From Linnemannia hyalina (Eukaryota > Mortierellomycota > Mortierellomycetes > Mortierellales > Mortierellaceae), in NCBI GenBank assembly GCA_019671135.1, contig JAHRHY010000022.1, forward strand, positions 1 through 64,000: a stretch of DNA of 64,000 nucleotides. The letters run 5' to 3'. Below the pieces are notes generated by a model. That model was not told where the DNA came from. It was given only the letters and a program-made list of their open reading frames with translations, and made no database searches. This document shows positions 21,781 through 32,843 of the stretch, one piece after another. Within the stretch, counting starts at the first letter, position 1. Every line of letters starts with the position of its first letter. A program made the translations under genes and the position numbers.

Positions 21781-21932
21781 AAGCGGAGGTGGAGAATAGG
21801 GAAGGGCGCTGGCGATGAAGGATTTCATAGCGCCGTTGAGCTTTCGAGCATCCAAGACCACTTGTCTAGGGGTTGCAAAGGACAGCCAAGAAGCCCTTCA
21901 TTGCCAGCCTTCCCTCTTCTCCACCTCCGCTT
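21781..21932. repeat. Imperfect inverted repeat (about 40-bp arms)
   Basis: The left arm 21781-21821 (starting aagcggaggtggaga) pairs with the right arm 21894-21932 (ending tctccacctccgctt) with few mismatches, around a spacer of about 72 bp. It could be a small non-autonomous inverted-repeat element or a hairpin in a transcript. Confidence 0.8.
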
Positions 21933-22085
21933 TACTTCATTTTTTCTTCTGTTGTTACCATCATCACCATTTTTCATTTGATCATTTCCTTTCTTTGAGC
22001 CCCCTTCCCTCTTGTTACACTTGAATAAAGAACGCGAACACTTGCAGCAATCTAACGGAAGATTATATCATTTTTATTGATATGT

Positions 22086-22484
22086 CTATTCAAGCATTCT
22101 GGGTAGCCAGAGCAGCCATGCGTGCAGCTCGCTGGCGTTACTTGCGTCTGGCGTAATACTCGCGAAAGTTGTTGAGTATGTGGTCGGGGAGTCGTGAGGA
22201 GGCGTTGAACAAGCCAGGACCTCCTTTAATGATTGGTCGTGGGAGGTGGCATCAGCCGGCGCGCCTGGGACGATGGGGGCCGATGGGAGAAAGATTCTTC
22301 GACTTAAGTCGAAGATGCTTTGGCTTGAGTCGTATTCTACCTCGCGAACAACCTGAACTTTCAGATTCATGATCCTCAGAGTGGTCATTGGGGGTAGTTG
22401 GGGGTGGCGGGGGTGGAGAGAAGGAGAAGGAAAGAAAGAAGAAAAAGAGGAAAAATATGTGAAGGGTGTTGTTCTCGAACTCAT
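22086..22484 (-). CDS. Hypothetical small protein
   Basis: A 132-codon frame is open from 22484; an internal ATG gives MTTLRIMNLKVQVVREVEYD. A second frame on the same strand ends GPGLFNASSRLPDHILNNFREYY at about 22142 and looks at least as protein-like, so the true reading may splice between the two. A perfect 18-bp palindrome sits inside. No family is recognised. Confidence 0.25.
   Translation of the reverse strand: MSSRTTPFTYFSSFSSFFPSPSLHPRHPQLPPMTTLRIMNLKVQVVREVEYDSSQSIFDLSRRIFLPSAPIVPGAPADATSHDQSLKEVLACSTPPHDSPTTYSTTFASITPDASNASELHAWLLWLPRMLE
22297..22314. repeat. Perfect 18-bp palindrome
   Basis: cttcgacttaagtcgaag equals its own reverse complement. It is followed by a related half, ggcttgagtcg. 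Confidence 0.95.
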
Positions 22485-22803
22485 TCCCCAGTCCCTGGTG
22501 ATCTCACATTGGGAGCTGCGCTCACAGCAGACCTTTTGAGGTTATCACTACTTTTTTGACCTTGGCATCATTGTGAGAACTGTCAGCCGCAGCACTGCTT
22601 ATGGTGACGATGCGATGGTGTTTTATTGAACAACTTGACATCACTACTCTTGTGCAAGAAAGAAAAAAAAATGCTTGGCCGAAATGATCAGTGATGGTAG
22701 AGATGTGAAAGAGTGACGAGTGCAATCCAAGAAAAAGATTGCATTGAGGAGGCATCCTTTGATCATCCTAGTGTAGAGGACAAGGAGCAACGTTGCCTCA
22801 TGT

Positions 22804-23664
22804 CTACTTGTGCACGATGGCGATGTAGACAGGCAAAATGTCCTATCATCGGAAGGAATACCGAGAGACAAGAAACACGATGATGAGTTTTTCAGGGTGA
22901 TTGAACATGACATTGCGATGTGTAGGAGCAAACGCGAAATGTATCAACTTACGTTGTCGTTCTGGACAGAATGGTAGTCCTCAAGGTCATGGGTAACTGC
23001 GTTTTGAGGGTTCCTGGTGACACAAACAAAGATGCTCAGCAAGGGCGATTCCGGCGCTGTCCCAAAAGTCTTGCTGATTGCAATTGCTCGAGCGGCCTCG
23101 ACCTGAGGAGAGAAGAAGTGGCCTACAACAACAATCATCACCATAGGAAATGAAACTTCAGTGGGAACCGGAGCTTCGTCTTGCCGCTGAAACTCGACTT
23201 TCTAAGTATATGAGAGGAACAATACCAGTCTTACTTCGAGGACTCTTGGCCTTGAGGAAACCACTATTGATAATGTTCCTGGTGCAGCAGCAAGCATTCT
23301 CGCACCACGCATAAACTGGGACGCGGTTGTTCTCGAGGTTGACGATTCGGCGGTCAAGACATCCACAGTGTGAGGTGCCATGGTAGTAGGTCGTGTGATC
23401 CCACTCGTCAACGTTGTTGAGGTACCCGTTGACGACCTCGGCATAGTGGATCTCGTACATGGTGACGAGCTTGTTTCCGAAGCGCTGGTCAAACTCCTTG
23501 AACTCGCTTGTGTGGAGGCGCACAGGCTCGAGGTAGACACCTTGGATTGTCATGGCGTTATTGTCCTTTCGTTGTAGGTGGAGCAGATATTGTTGTCTTG
23601 GCAGGGTTGCACTGACGAGAGATTTGGAGAAGGCTTTCAGAGAGGGACGAGAAGAGAAGGGCAA
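22804..23664 (-). CDS. Small PARP-like ADP-ribosyltransferase domain protein
   Basis: The main exon (from 23664 or the inner ATG at 23553 to 23235) carries PVRLHTSEFKEFDQRFGNKL, then YYHGTSHCGCLDR and ENACCCTRNIINSGFLKA. This is the PARP-catalytic order 'HGT ... I...GF', with the Cys-rich insertion seen in many fungal PARP-like proteins. The second exon has FFSPQVEAARAIAISK and IFVCVTRNPQNAV, fitting the PARP 'yfs...A... iflC.V' part. The last exon (22842-22804) ends DILPVYIAIVHK, like the C-terminus of the PARP fold. The His of the H-Y-E triad is visible; the Tyr position is Phe and no clear Glu was identified, so activity, and poly- versus mono-ADP-ribosylation, are open. No targeting domain is visible. 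Confidence 0.6.
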
Positions 23665-23965
23665 GAAAGAGAGAGGAAAAGATGTTTGCAGAAAAAGAGA
23701 AGAGGAGGAAGAATAAGAAAATGATGCGCGTTTGATCAGTTTTTCTCGCGCAGTCTCTACTGAAGTCCTCCACCACCGGTTGTGTAGCGATCATTGGCTG
23801 CAAGAATGCAACCAAGATTCAAACACACAAAAGAATGAAATGTAGAGACCATACTATCGAGACGCGACGCGTAAGAATTGGTCGCAAACGGGAAAAGTTG
23901 TTCGTATTAGAATGGTTTAATGGGGTTTATGCAAATGTGATGAAAAAAAGGAAAAAGTGATATGC

Positions 23966-25037
23966 CTATGATGACTCGTCGCCAACAGCTTCTTCCTGGT
24001 TGGCACCTGCGGTCTTTGATTTTCTTCTTTTCCTCTTCTTCTTTTCCGGTGCTCCATCTACGCCTTCGCCTTCAGCCCTCTTCTTCTTTTCCGTTGCTGC
24101 TACTGCTGCGGAAGGGGTAGCCACGACCTTCTTCTTCTTGACCGAGAGAGGGTTGGGCTCCTTGGGACCCATCCGCTTTTTCAACAGCTTGGCCTTTTGG
24201 ACCTCCCGCTTCTGCTTCTTGGACTCTTGCTTCTCCTCCAACTTCTTGGCCAACTTGACGTCGAGCGTGACCTTTCCTTGTCCAGTCACCTTGACGGTCT
24301 TCAGAGTCGCCAATTCCTTGGTTGAGGCATGCGTTTTTCCGGATTCGATCTGTTTGCACTTGTTCATGCTGGCTTCCGATGGGGGTTCAAGAATGAGGTT
24401 GGAGCGGTTGATGTAAAGGAGTGGCACACCGGGGACTTGGGCGAATTTCGAACGAAGCTTCTTGGATTGGGAGGCAACGACGTAGTTGTGAGGGTTGGAG
24501 TTGGAGATGATTTGGGAGAGGCAGATGTCTTCGTCGACGGCTTGCTGATGTTTGCAGCGACGCTTTTCGAAGCGCTTTGAGGCTAAGAAGGCTCCCGATG
24601 CGTCCTCGCCACGGGATTTGAGCAATGCCATCGTGCATGGTGTCACCACTAGGGATATAGAGAGGGGCGGCGAAAAGTTAGGCTTTGCTTGTTTGAATGA
24701 CCAATATGATCCCTCGTCCTTTGAAAAACGTTCTGGAATTGAGACTTACTCTGCTTGGAGGCGTCACAGAGAACCTTGGGGATGTTTGTCCTGAGATCCA
24801 GGCGCTGATCCAATGCTGTCTGAATGAAATCCGCGTCGACTAGATTGAAGAAGGATACCGGCAATTAGGTCAGTGTACGATAAACCAACATATTCGACGT
24901 TGACATAGCAACAAGGAGGCGCATAAGAGCGGAAGTCTGCAGGCATTACCAAGGACCTGGTATGGTTTGCGGAAATGAAATGTCTGGCAGTACATGTTCA
25001 TGTACCGCTTGTAGTCCTTTGTCCTCTTGAGTCTCAT
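23966..25037 (-). CDS. UTP23: rRNA-processing protein UTP23
   Basis: Three exons (25037-24950, 24839-24750, 24648-23966) give 286 residues. UTP23 is a PIN-domain-like nucleolar protein of the small-subunit processome, needed for early 18S rRNA cleavages and release of snR30. The start MRLKRTKDYKRYMNMYCQTF and YQVLVDADFIQTAL are the typical N-terminus. The PIN-like core continues through CTMALLKSRGEDASGAFLAS, KRRCKHQQAVDEDICLSQII and NYVVASQSKKLRSKFAQVPG, then PLLYINRSNLILEPPSEAS. The C-terminal third is Lys-rich with several nuclear/nucleolar targeting-like stretches (PEKKKRKRRKSK). It is divergently oriented to the cytochrome c1 gene, with starts 329 bp apart. Confidence 0.9.
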
Positions 25038-25365
25038 CCTGACAGTCCGGTCCTTGTTATTGGTGTAGAGTGGTAATGAGAGTGTTGCCTTGACCAAAGC
25101 TGATCACAAAGAAAAAGAAAAAGAAAAAATGTCGATAGTTGTAGGGCTTTGAATTGGATTCGTTATTTCACGCATATGGTTATTTCCTCGCTTTTCTTCT
25201 TGCCAATTACGTTATGGTGGTCGGAGAGATCGCCTATGCTACATTTCAAGATTCGTTTTTTGTTTTCCCCTCCGAGTTTGTGTCGCAGCGAAAAAAGGAC
25301 ACACCGGAGAAAGATCATCTTTTTTTGCATCATCCCTCTCCCTTCCTCCCTCCCCCCCTCACACA

Positions 25366-27411
25366 ATGTTCCGCCTCTCTGCTCAGTCGACTCGCAAGGC
25401 TGTCCAGCGTCTTGCTGTCCAGGTACACACTCCTCCTTCTCCTCACTCCTCTTCCACTCAACAACAATCCCGGCGAATTTACACCTTCGGCAAATCGACG
25501 ACATCCCCTCCGAACAGATCCGACCCTCGGACTTTTTTGGCCGTCCCTGGCCGGAAGGGGATGCGATCCTTCAGGACAACCAACCTGGACGCGGAAACTA
25601 TGGACGCCTACTACAACAACCCCCTGCACCTTCCTTCTACAAACATACACACACCTAACCTCTCGCCATGACCCCCGCCCTTTACCCACTTCACCCATTT
25701 TAAATACTTTCCGATAGGCCCGCCACCAGTCCACCAGCTCTGCAGCTGCCACCAGCATGGTAAATACCGCGTCTTTTCGGACTAATCGGAATCGAGATCG
25801 TGTTTATTTTATTTTCGGTAGACGACAAACCCAACCCGTTCCTAAACATACCGCCCACTGTTCATGATGATAAATAGAACGCCAAGAACGTCTCTATGGC
25901 TGCTGCTGGTGTCGCCACCGTTGGTGCCTTGGCCTATATGTCCATGGAGACCGTCGATGCCAACATGGCTGCTGACGGCCTCCACGCCCCCGCCTACCCT
26001 TGGGAGCACAAGAAGAACCTTTCCACCTTCGACCACGCTGCGTAAGGATTCCCTTCATTCCTTGTCTCTTTTCTTTTTATCAATTGACCCTCCTGGCGAG
26101 AGGGTGGGGCAATTGAATCGCAGCACACGTTTCAATCAACCGCCCAGCTCAGTTATGGTGTCAATACCCAGTGGAATATCAGGACCCCCCCAAGTTTTTG
26201 CATGGAAAGCATGGAGAGAACATCTACAGCGGAAGCAACGGAGTCATACGTGGGAATCATTCTGGCCGTGGCAGCCATCAATTGATACTCCAATATCGGC
26301 GACAAACCCCTAAGATATCTGGAAGCTGGCATGGAATGTCATACACACTACCTGAGACAGGAGTTGAGAGATACATATCGCGCCGCCTTTTGTGTATACT
26401 CGACTGGATTGAATCGACAATAGACAGTATCATGGACACCACTCAAGAAGGTCAAGAAAATCACGCCGCTGACACTGTAGTCATCGTTGTTTTTGCTCTC
26501 TGTTGATAGCATTCGCCGTGGTTACCAGGTTTACAAGGAGGTTTGCGCTGCCTGCCACTCTCTCGATCGTATTGCCTGGCGCAACTTGATCGGCGTTTCC
26601 CACACCGAGGCTGAGGTCAAGGCCTTGGCTGAGGAATTCGAGTACACCGATGGACCCAACGATGTTGGAGATATGTTCCAGCGCCCCGGAAAGCCCTCCG
26701 ATTACATGCCTCAGCCTTATGCCAACGAGGAGCAGGCCAGAGCCGGTAACGCCGGTGCTTACCCCCCAGATCTCTCCTTGATGATCAAGGCCCGTCACGG
26801 TGGTGCTGTAAGTTTGAAGTGTTACTCATCTCGCGTGTATTTTTTTTTGTTTGCTGCACCTTAATGCACGGTCGATATACTCTTCTGTAAGGAATGAGAT
26901 TCTAACGCGACATGTTCTTTTTCTTTTGTGTGTGAATAGGACTATGTCTTCTCCCTCTTGACCGGTTACCAGGATCCCCCAGCTGGTGTTGAGATCCGTG
27001 AGGGTCTTAACTTCAACCCCTACTTCCCCGGCGGTGCCATCGGTATGGCCCGTGTCTTGTACGACGGTTTGGTCGAGTACGAGGACGGTACCCCCGCCAC
27101 CACCTCGCAGATGGCCAAGGATGTCACCATCTTCCTCAGCTGGGCTGCTGAGCCCGAGATGGATGAGCGCAAGAAGATGGGTATGAAGGCCTTGACCTTG
27201 ATCGCCATCTTGACCGGTCTTTCCGTCTACCTCAAGAGGCACAAGTGGGCCGGTCTCAAGACCCGCAAGATCTTGTACAAGTAAGTTTCCTCTATTTCTT
27301 TCAAATGAGTGTCAAAGGAAGCGGTTGATGGAGAGAAGATTATAGATTGCTAACCTCAGATAACTTATCTTTACGTATCAAATTAGCCCCCCTGCACCCA
27401 AGAAGCACTAA
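25366..27411 (+). CDS. CYT1: Cytochrome c1, mitochondrial
   Basis: Six exons (25366-25422, 25718-25759, 25878-26041, 26510-26807, 26940-27280, 27387-27411) give 308 residues. This is the haem subunit of the cytochrome bc1 complex, passing electrons from the Rieske protein to cytochrome c at the outer face of the inner membrane. It shows an Arg-rich mitochondrial leader ([16 protein letters not shown]), an Ala-rich bipartite sorting segment, and the haem-c site [20 protein letters not shown]. It also has [31 protein letters not shown], the Met-ligand region, and a C-terminal membrane anchor [20 protein letters not shown] ending PPAPKKH. Intron 3 (468 bp) and intron 1 (295 bp) are long compared with the others. 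Confidence 0.96.
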
Positions 27412-28238
27412 GCTATGATCCGAAAACCGCCAACAACTTAGATTCATAATTATCGACCTTTCACTCCACACTCACGCACAAAGCACCACCACCTTTCCCT
27501 TTTTTTCAACATAAATAACGTCAACAAGATACTTTTCTATTCTCTATTTACTTGCATGGAGATTGTATGGTATGTATGGTACTGTGTGTTGTCAATCTCG
27601 GCAGCTTTTACTTGAGGATGCGCTTTTGTGAAGCTCGCCTGCATAGTTAGTTAGAAGAATCGTAATCGAAGCCGCACGTTCGTGTACACATGAATAGATG
27701 AGGCAATCGAGATGGGGCTAATAATGGACGTTGTTGCTGTTTGAACGTCGAGGTGCCTTTAAAAAATGAGATGATGCCCCGACTCTGCAGCCAAATTGAA
27801 AAACACGCTATAAAACAGGGTTGCTGGGTCAAGCTAAGGAGGGCCATTATGACGGTTGCTTTGGTCATGGTCCTTGCTACCTTTAGAAGGGTCTTCGCTC
27901 TTCTCAATGAAGACCACTTCCACTGACGCCCATCACGTCATGTCTACCACGGTTGTCGTGTTGAGCACTGGTATTCCTTTTGTTGTCCTCCTTTATCCTT
28001 TATCTCGCTTTCTATTTTCCCTTTTCCTCTCTCTTTGATCTCTCTCCTGCTCTCATTTCCCCTTGTATGCATGACACGAAACCACGACCAACCAGAAGAA
28101 AGCAATTGACAACAGCGCCAAGCCCCCATCCCTTTCTTTCGCACACACACCTCGGACGATTCTTTCTTTCTTTGGGCACACGCCTTCGGATTTTTCAACT
28201 CCTTTTCCGAACTGATACATATCAAAACACACGACAAG
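27412..28238. other. Intergenic, between CYT1 and catalase-like gene
   Basis: It contains the CYT1 3' region and the pyrimidine-rich leader of the next gene (28000-28230). Short frames at 27647-27926 have no recognisable content. Confidence 0.5.
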
Positions 28239-29528
28239 ATGACGTTCTTACCACGCATTCACGCCTCTGTCTTTAACAGGAACTCATTCAGAGCAACACC
28301 CACTCTCTTCTCTTCTTCCTACTTCTCTCGTCTTCACCACCAACAACACCAACAACACTCTTTCTTCACCACAAGCACAGATACTCTCTCAACACACCAC
28401 TCCCACACAAACAAAAACAACAACAACAACAATATGGCAACAGACGGCTCCGTTCAAGACGTTCCCTTCCCCCCAACCATCGACGAGCAACTCGGCGAAC
28501 ACCTCCAACCCCACGAAGCAGAGTTCACGACCAAACTCGCAAACTCGATCGAGCGCTCCATCCACCTCCGCTACAACCCTGGAGAAGCCCGTCGAGACGT
28601 CCACGCCCGCGCCACGGGAGTCCTCAAAGCCAAGTTCCGAGTCCATGACACCCTCCCTCCCCACGTCGCCAACAAGGGTGTCTTTGTCCCGGGCAAGACT
28701 TATGATGCAGTTTTGAGGCTGTCGAACGCTTCGGGTAATGCTGCACAGACGGATAAAGGGCAGGATGGACGTGGGTTTGCGATCAAGCTGTTGGATGTTC
28801 CGGGCCAGAAGTTGCTCGAGTCGGATAAGGATGCGACGACACAAGACTTTGTAATGATTAATCATCCGATTTTCTTTTCGAATGATACAAAGACTTACTT
28901 GGACCTCATCAACAAGTCGGCCCCCGATGCCACTACCCTCCAGAAGCTGACCATCCCCTTCACGTTGGGACTCAAGGGCACCCTCATCGCCGGCGAATTG
29001 GCGTCGGGTAAGATTGGAAACCCACTCCAGATCCAGTACTTCTCTGCAGTTCCCTTCCAACTTGGACTGGGCCCCGACCGCATTGCAGTCAAGTATTCTG
29101 CGAAACCCGTCCTCGCCGACAACGAAAAGGATCCCATCCCACACGCCCACGCAGCAGACGACTATCTCCATCAAGCCGTCAAAAGGACCCTCTCCCCAAC
29201 TGCCGCAAAACCCGTCGAATTCAAGTTCATGATCCAACAGCGTGTAGGCTCCCATATGGACGTTGAGAACTCGATGAAGGAGTGGTCCCAGAACGAGTCG
29301 CCTTTCCAAGAGGTTGCCACGATCACCATCCCGCCTCAGGACGTGGACTCGGAGGAGTTGAACAAGTTGGGCGAAAGACTTTCGTTCAACCCTTGGCATT
29401 CGTTGCCGGATCATCGGCCTTTGGGAAGTGTTAACCGGACAAGAAAGATTGTGTATGAGCGAATTTCGAGGGTTAGGGATGAGATGAACTCTGTCCCTCG
29501 CGAGGAGCCTTCCACCACTGAGGGCTAG
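28239..29528 (+). CDS. Catalase-like haem domain protein
   Basis: A single exon encodes 429 residues. The body matches the catalase-related family that lacks the long catalase C-terminus: RDVHARATGVLKAKFRVHDT, DGRGFAIKLLDVPGQKLL, TQDFVMINHPIFFSNDTKTY, and the C-terminal FNPWHSLPDHRPLGSVNRTR with the conserved NxAR-like end and YxxS/R spacing expected near the haem Tyr. These proteins bind haem and act as peroxidases or hydroperoxide-metabolising enzymes; the substrate is unknown. The first 65 residues are Ser/His/Gln/Asn-rich with Arg and no acids, like a mitochondrial leader. A second in-frame ATG (28434, MATDGSVQDV) after an (AAC)n run would give a leaderless form. The minus-strand 392-codon frame across it is a composition shadow. 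Confidence 0.85.
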   Translation: MTFLPRIHASVFNRNSFRATPTLFSSSYFSRLHHQQHQQHSFFTTSTDTLSTHHSHTNKNNNNNNMATDGSVQDVPFPPTIDEQLGEHLQPHEAEFTTKLANSIERSIHLRYNPGEARRDVHARATGVLKAKFRVHDTLPPHVANKGVFVPGKTYDAVLRLSNASGNAAQTDKGQDGRGFAIKLLDVPGQKLLESDKDATTQDFVMINHPIFFSNDTKTYLDLINKSAPDATTLQKLTIPFTLGLKGTLIAGELASGKIGNPLQIQYFSAVPFQLGLGPDRIAVKYSAKPVLADNEKDPIPHAHAADDYLHQAVKRTLSPTAAKPVEFKFMIQQRVGSHMDVENSMKEWSQNESPFQEVATITIPPQDVDSEELNKLGERLSFNPWHSLPDHRPLGSVNRTRKIVYERISRVRDEMNSVPREEPSTTEG

Positions 29529-30633
29529 AGAGGGAGGAGGGCGGCGTGTCCCTCCTTGGTGGACCACTTCTCTTTTTTTCCCTCTTTCTTACGCATTGAC
29601 ACACACACAATGACAAAACCACACAGCACGGCAAGAAACCAAAAAAAAACAATACACAATTTTGTACATAGTCTTTCATAACAACCCACTCGTGGGAACT
29701 TCTTCACTTTTGCAAAACATGAAAAATAAAACCAGTTGTTTCTGCGTAATCTTCTCGCCACCCTCTGCTATGTCTTCCGTGCTTTTGCAACACCATCAAC
29801 TAAACAAAGCATGCAGATGAAAACGATGCCGCATCTTGAAAGAGAGAAGTACCTCAACACGTCACAACGTCCACACAAAAAGGAACAAGAAGCATTTGAG
29901 AATGAAGTTTTTGAATTTGAAAGAAATAAGAAATGTAACCCGCCAGAAGCGGGACCAAAAATAAGGATCAACTCCATTGTGTATGGCTGCAACTCGAAAA
30001 CGTCAGGTAAAAGGCATGATGTTTGTTCGAAATAGTTATAACCACTGGAGTGCGATAAAGAAAAAAGAAAACGCCGGGTGCTCGTCTTATTTATACCCTT
30101 GAATGCAAATGGACTGCTTATTTTAATGTATATGATTCGAATGTGGATATCAATATTGTCACCATGGGGGGACCTTTTTTGAAAATTAGACATTTAGGAC
30201 AAAGGCAGTCCACATTTTTTTAACTGTGACGTTGATTCGCACGTGCACGTCAACCTTGACCACCAAATGCAAATAATGATGCCGTTCGCTCCGACAGCCA
30301 ACCATTTTGCGGATCGAGGGATCCTTTCTGAACCCTTTCTAGCACCTCATGTCGATCTCTATCTCCTCAACACCTGCGCTCGATGCAATAAAGATACAAA
30401 GATATTCTGGGATCCAAGGTTTTTTTTATTTGAAAAACTATGTGCAAAGGGAGGAAAGTTCATGGTCATGGTATGAGAAGGAAACCAAAAAAAGGAAAAA
30501 AAAACTAATGAAAACTACAAGCATGATGATAATAAGACAAAAAGAGTGGGGGGATTTCTAAGGTGAAAGGTGGAAGAGGAGAGCGCAATGACTCGTTCGT
30601 CAAGAAAAAGAGGGGAACCCAGCCCGGCTCAAT
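29529..30633. other. Intergenic between two convergent genes
   Basis: It holds the 3' regions of the catalase-like gene and citrate synthase. Frames at 29736-30035 (+) and 29768-30193 (-) overlap each other and lack family features. AT-rich with A/T runs near 30420 and 30490. Confidence 0.5.
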
Positions 30634-31222
30634 TTACTTCTTGGCGTACATGGCCTTGATGGCGGCAGTGGAGTAGGACTTGGGGCGCTCAAGAGGCATG
30701 CCCAAGGCACGGTCCCAGATCAACTGCGAAAGAACTCCGAGACCACGGGAGACACCGAACAAGACGGTGTAGAAGTCCTGCTCGACCAAGCCGTAGGCAG
30801 AGAGAAGGACACCAGAGTGGGCATCGACGTTGGGCCAGGGGTTCTTGGTCTTGCCGTGCTCGAGGAGGATTCCTGGGGCGACGGTGTAGATCTGGGAAAC
30901 GAGCTTGAAGAGGGGATCGTTGGGGATGTGCTTGAGGGCAAACTCACGCTGGCAAGAGTAGCGGGGATCGGTCTTGCGGAGGACGGCGTGGCCGTAACCG
31001 GGGACGACCTGACCAGACTTCAAGGTCTTCCAGACGTAATCCTTGATGGTCTCGTCCGAGACATCCTTGCCGCCGAGCTCCTCACGCATCTTGGTGATCC
31101 AGCGGAGAACCTCCTGGTTGGCCAATCCGTGAAGAGGACCGGCGAGACCGTTCAAACCGGCAGCGAAGGAGAGGTAAGGGTCAGAGAGGGCAGAGCCGAC
31201 CAAGTGGGTGGTGTGGGCAGAG

Positions 31223-31256
<34 letters not shown>

Positions 31257-32587
31257 GGTAAAGGCGCATCAACTCGACAAAGTCCTTGTTCTCGCCGAAT
31301 CCGAGCAAGTTGGCGAGGTTGGCACCATAATCCAAGTTGGGGTTGATGGCAGGGAGCTTGCCGCCCTTCTTGAAGACGTTCTGGTAGATGCGACCGGCAA
31401 TGTTGGGCAACTTGGCGATCAAATCCATGGAATCCTCAAAGGTGGTATCCCAGTACTCGGTCTTGGTAACACCAGCCTGGTAGGCCTTGGCGAACTGGGA
31501 CTCATGCTGGAGAGCGGTGACGGCCAAGGAGAACTGGGACATGGGGTGGAGGGTGGTGGGGCAGCGATCGAGGAGATCCTCAACGAAGGAGGGGAGGGCA
31601 GAACGATCGGCCCACTCGGCAGACAAGCCACGGACCTGCTCCTCGGTGGGGACCTCACCGGTGACGAGGAGCCAGAAAAGGGACTCGGGGAGAGGCTCGG
31701 TACCACCGACGGCGGCGGGGAGGACCTTCTGGCACTCGGGGATGGTCTTGCCGCGGAAACGGATACCCTCCTCAGCGTCGAGGACGGAACCCTCCCAGAT
31801 GAGACCCTTGATGCCGCGCATACCACCGTAAGCCATGTCGACGGTGGTCTCGCCCAAGACCTTGCTACCGAACTCGGCCTTGACCTGCTTGACCTCCTCG
31901 CGCTTCTCGGGGATCAACTCACGAAGACGATCCTTCAAGCCCTGTTGTTTGCAATAGCAGAGGAGAGTAGGTTATGGTTAGAATACTGTGGGACAGGGGT
32001 GACATATTCCCTTTTTTAATTGACTGTGGCCATCGATAAGTCGTGCATGTGCCGCTGAAATTCTTTTTCCTTCTTTTGGTCTTTTGATGTGCGCACAAAC
32101 ACCCACACGCACTGCCGGATCAACCTGAGCCCTTTTTCTTCTCTGTCACTTGCTTTTGCTATTCCTTTCCTGCGTTGCGCTTGTTTGTGCTCCACTGCGT
32201 CCAATAATGTGGTCTTTCCTTCTTTTCCCGATCGCCTGTTGGATTGATTTCATTCTTTTGCTTTGAATCCTGCCATACATCGTCCTCTTTCTCGAAGAAC
32301 AACGCAGTCGATAGATATGCTGAGGATGGTGCTTTGGGCTGAAAAAAACGCTTATTGGGGGTGGCGCTGATCTGAAACTCCCCACATGCGAGATGTAAAA
32401 CACGCCATAAAAAAACCATAAAACAAGGAATAAAAAAGTACGCACCTGAGGCTTGGTGGAGTAGGCGCGGATGGCAGAGGCAGCGAAGGTGTTGTTGCGG
32501 GTAGCGACCTATAACGTATGTGTTTGAGAGAAGAGTACGAACGATCTGTTAGTCTTCGTTATTGTTCTGGATACGGGAATGGTGGTG

Positions 32588-32619
<32 letters not shown>

Positions 32620-32734
32620 AAGAAGACCAACGATCTATGGTGAAGAAATGGAGTGAGTTGTAAGAGAGTGGAAGAGAGAAAGTATGTACCTTGGCAAGGC
32701 CAGGGAGGCGGAAAGTGGCGCGAAGGGAGGCCAT
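30634..32734 (-). CDS. CIT1: Citrate synthase, mitochondrial
   Basis: Three exons (32734-32690, 32508-32446, 31941-30634) give 471 residues, the normal length. It condenses oxaloacetate and acetyl-CoA to citrate in the matrix. The leader [15 protein letters not shown]...[11 protein letters not shown] is a classical presequence and is split across the two small 5' exons. Signature parts: [20 protein letters not shown], the first active-site region [20 protein letters not shown], catalytic His in [17 protein letters not shown], and [20 protein letters not shown] with the catalytic Asp. Intron 1 contains a (TGATGA)n microsatellite. Strong codon bias (GCC, AAG, GTC, CTC) indicates high expression. 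The 400-codon plus frame opposite is a shadow of that bias. Confidence 0.97.
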
Positions 32735-32830
32735 TATGTGTGATGATGTGTGATGTGAAGGGAGGGAGTGGGGGTGTGTGAAGAAGAAGAAAAGAAAGAA
32801 GAAAAAAGTTGGAAAAATGTCTCTCCCTAC

Positions 32831-32843
32831 AAATTATTTATGT
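32831..32843 (-). promoter_or_regulatory. TATA-like box of citrate synthase
   Basis: Read on the minus strand the sequence is acataaataattt, about 100 bp before the ATG at 32734, followed by a purine/pyrimidine-skewed leader. Confidence 0.4.

Noticed and set aside
28389..29567. 392-codon minus-strand frame
   Set aside because: It lies opposite the catalase-like gene and reflects its codon bias; no domain features.
30817..32019. 400-codon plus-strand frame
   Set aside because: It is antisense to citrate synthase, whose strong codon bias removes stops; composition is Gly/Leu/Glu/Val filler.
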